Of a DNA stretch of 6,376 nt, positions 5,913 to 6,376 are shown in pieces. The notes under the pieces are model-generated. The model was not told the origin of the DNA, made no database searches, and saw only the letters and a list, made by a program, of their open reading frames with translations. Source of the DNA: an uncultured Eubacteriales bacterium (lineage in GTDB: Bacteria; Bacillota; Clostridia; Oscillospirales; CAG-382); assembly GCA_900550505.1 (NCBI GenBank), contig URSI01000071.1:1-6376 (forward strand). Direction: 5' to 3'. Positions within the stretch are counted from its first letter, which is position 1, and each line of letters begins with the position of its first letter. Position numbers and translations under genes: made by a program.

Positions 5913-6376
5913 GTCGTAATTGCAACACTATACATACGGTCATATATCCTTACATATTCCACTCCTATATTGGCACTTTCAAGTACCCGCAGCACATCAT
6001 ACGCAACGTGGGCAAATTCCGGTTTGCTCCCGCAGTCATTGATTTTGATATTTATCCTTGATGTACAATCATAACCGCTTCCAACGCTTCCGACATGATA
6101 AACATACATCGGAGCATCAACGTCGACCAATATATCCGCTACGGACACTGAAAGACCTGTATTTGCCTTTATCTCACTGCGGAGTTTGTTTTTGATCAGC
6201 TGACGCATAACAAGTATTGTCGCTTCATGGTATCCATCACGCACCATGTCGGCATCTGGATAATACCCGAACTCATACGTACTGTCGGTATCATCATATA
6301 CCAGAGCATCATATGAACCGTCACCTGCATATGATACCTCACCCAACGTTAGCATCCCACCGTAATTTTTTGACAA
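5852..6376 (-). CDS. unidentified protein, C-terminal part only
   Basis: I do not recognise this protein. The frame is open to the window edge, so 174 codons of the C-terminal part are visible and the true start is almost certainly outside: the edge codon TTG and the ATG at 6355 both lack a properly spaced ribosome site. The visible part is acidic and rich in Tyr and Asp in its first third (for example YDALVYDDTDSTYEFGYYPDAD). A long likely amphipathic helix follows (about 45-70, EATILVMRQLIKNKLRSEI), then a strand-rich segment (about 75-112), a helix (about 119-134), a strand pair around VEYVRIYDRMYSVAITT, and a final short helix. It has no transmembrane segment and only two cysteines. The alternating strand-helix pattern suggests a compact alpha/beta fold, but I infer no function. 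It ends 106 bases before iorA on the same strand. No convincing terminator follows, so some read-through into the ior operon is possible. Confidence 0.75.
   Translation of the reverse strand: MSKNYGGMLTLGEVSYAGDGSYDALVYDDTDSTYEFGYYPDADMVRDGYHEATILVMRQLIKNKLRSEIKANTGLSVSVADILVDVDAPMYVYHVGSVGSGYDCTSRINIKINDCGSKPEFAHVAYDVLRVLESANIGVEYVRIYDRMYSVAITTDISPADAAAMLQRVKNYVG

Overview
The window looks like a chromosomal segment from an anaerobic, endospore-forming member of the Clostridia. Three things point there: a clear forespore sigma factor SigG, an oxygen-sensitive ferredoxin-dependent indolepyruvate oxidoreductase (IorAB), and moderate base composition with Firmicutes-type GGAGG ribosome binding sites and TTGACA/TATAAT-like promoters. 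Genus cannot be read from the sequence; an Oscillospiraceae/Ruminococcaceae-like clostridium is a guess.

Layout, left to right. Bases 1-152 are an AT-rich regulatory stretch with a possible leftward promoter (bases 3-30) and a rightward promoter for hpt. hpt (153-695, +) encodes hypoxanthine phosphoribosyltransferase. It converges on sigG (785-1555, -), and a strong hairpin lies between them. Upstream of sigG is a good match to a SigF-type (early forespore) promoter. Next to that is an intrinsic terminator closing the operon to its right. That operon, read right to left on the minus strand, is iorA (5745-3988), iorB (3991-3410), a phenylacetate-CoA ligase family gene (3393-2083) and a tandem-ACT-domain gene (2070-1669). 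The genes overlap by 4 bases or are 12-16 bases apart. A near-perfect vegetative promoter (TTGACA, 17 bp, TATACT) sits just before iorA. The right edge holds the C-terminal 174 codons of an unrecognised minus-strand protein, truncated by the window.

How the genes work together. IorAB interconverts aryl pyruvates and aryl-acetyl-CoA with ferredoxin. The ligase activates aryl acetates to the same CoA thioesters. The ACT protein is a plausible aromatic amino acid sensor. The set can therefore join aryl acids to aromatic amino acids. It could run either as amino acid fermentation or, with the AMP-forming ligase, as aryl acid salvage by reductive carboxylation. The direction is inference. hpt (purine salvage) and sigG (late forespore transcription) are independent units.

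I found no mobile element, CRISPR array, rRNA or tRNA gene, riboswitch or defence system. Most of the window is recognisable core or metabolic content. The least explained parts are the truncated gene at the right edge and an 11-bp palindromic repeat near the ior promoter.
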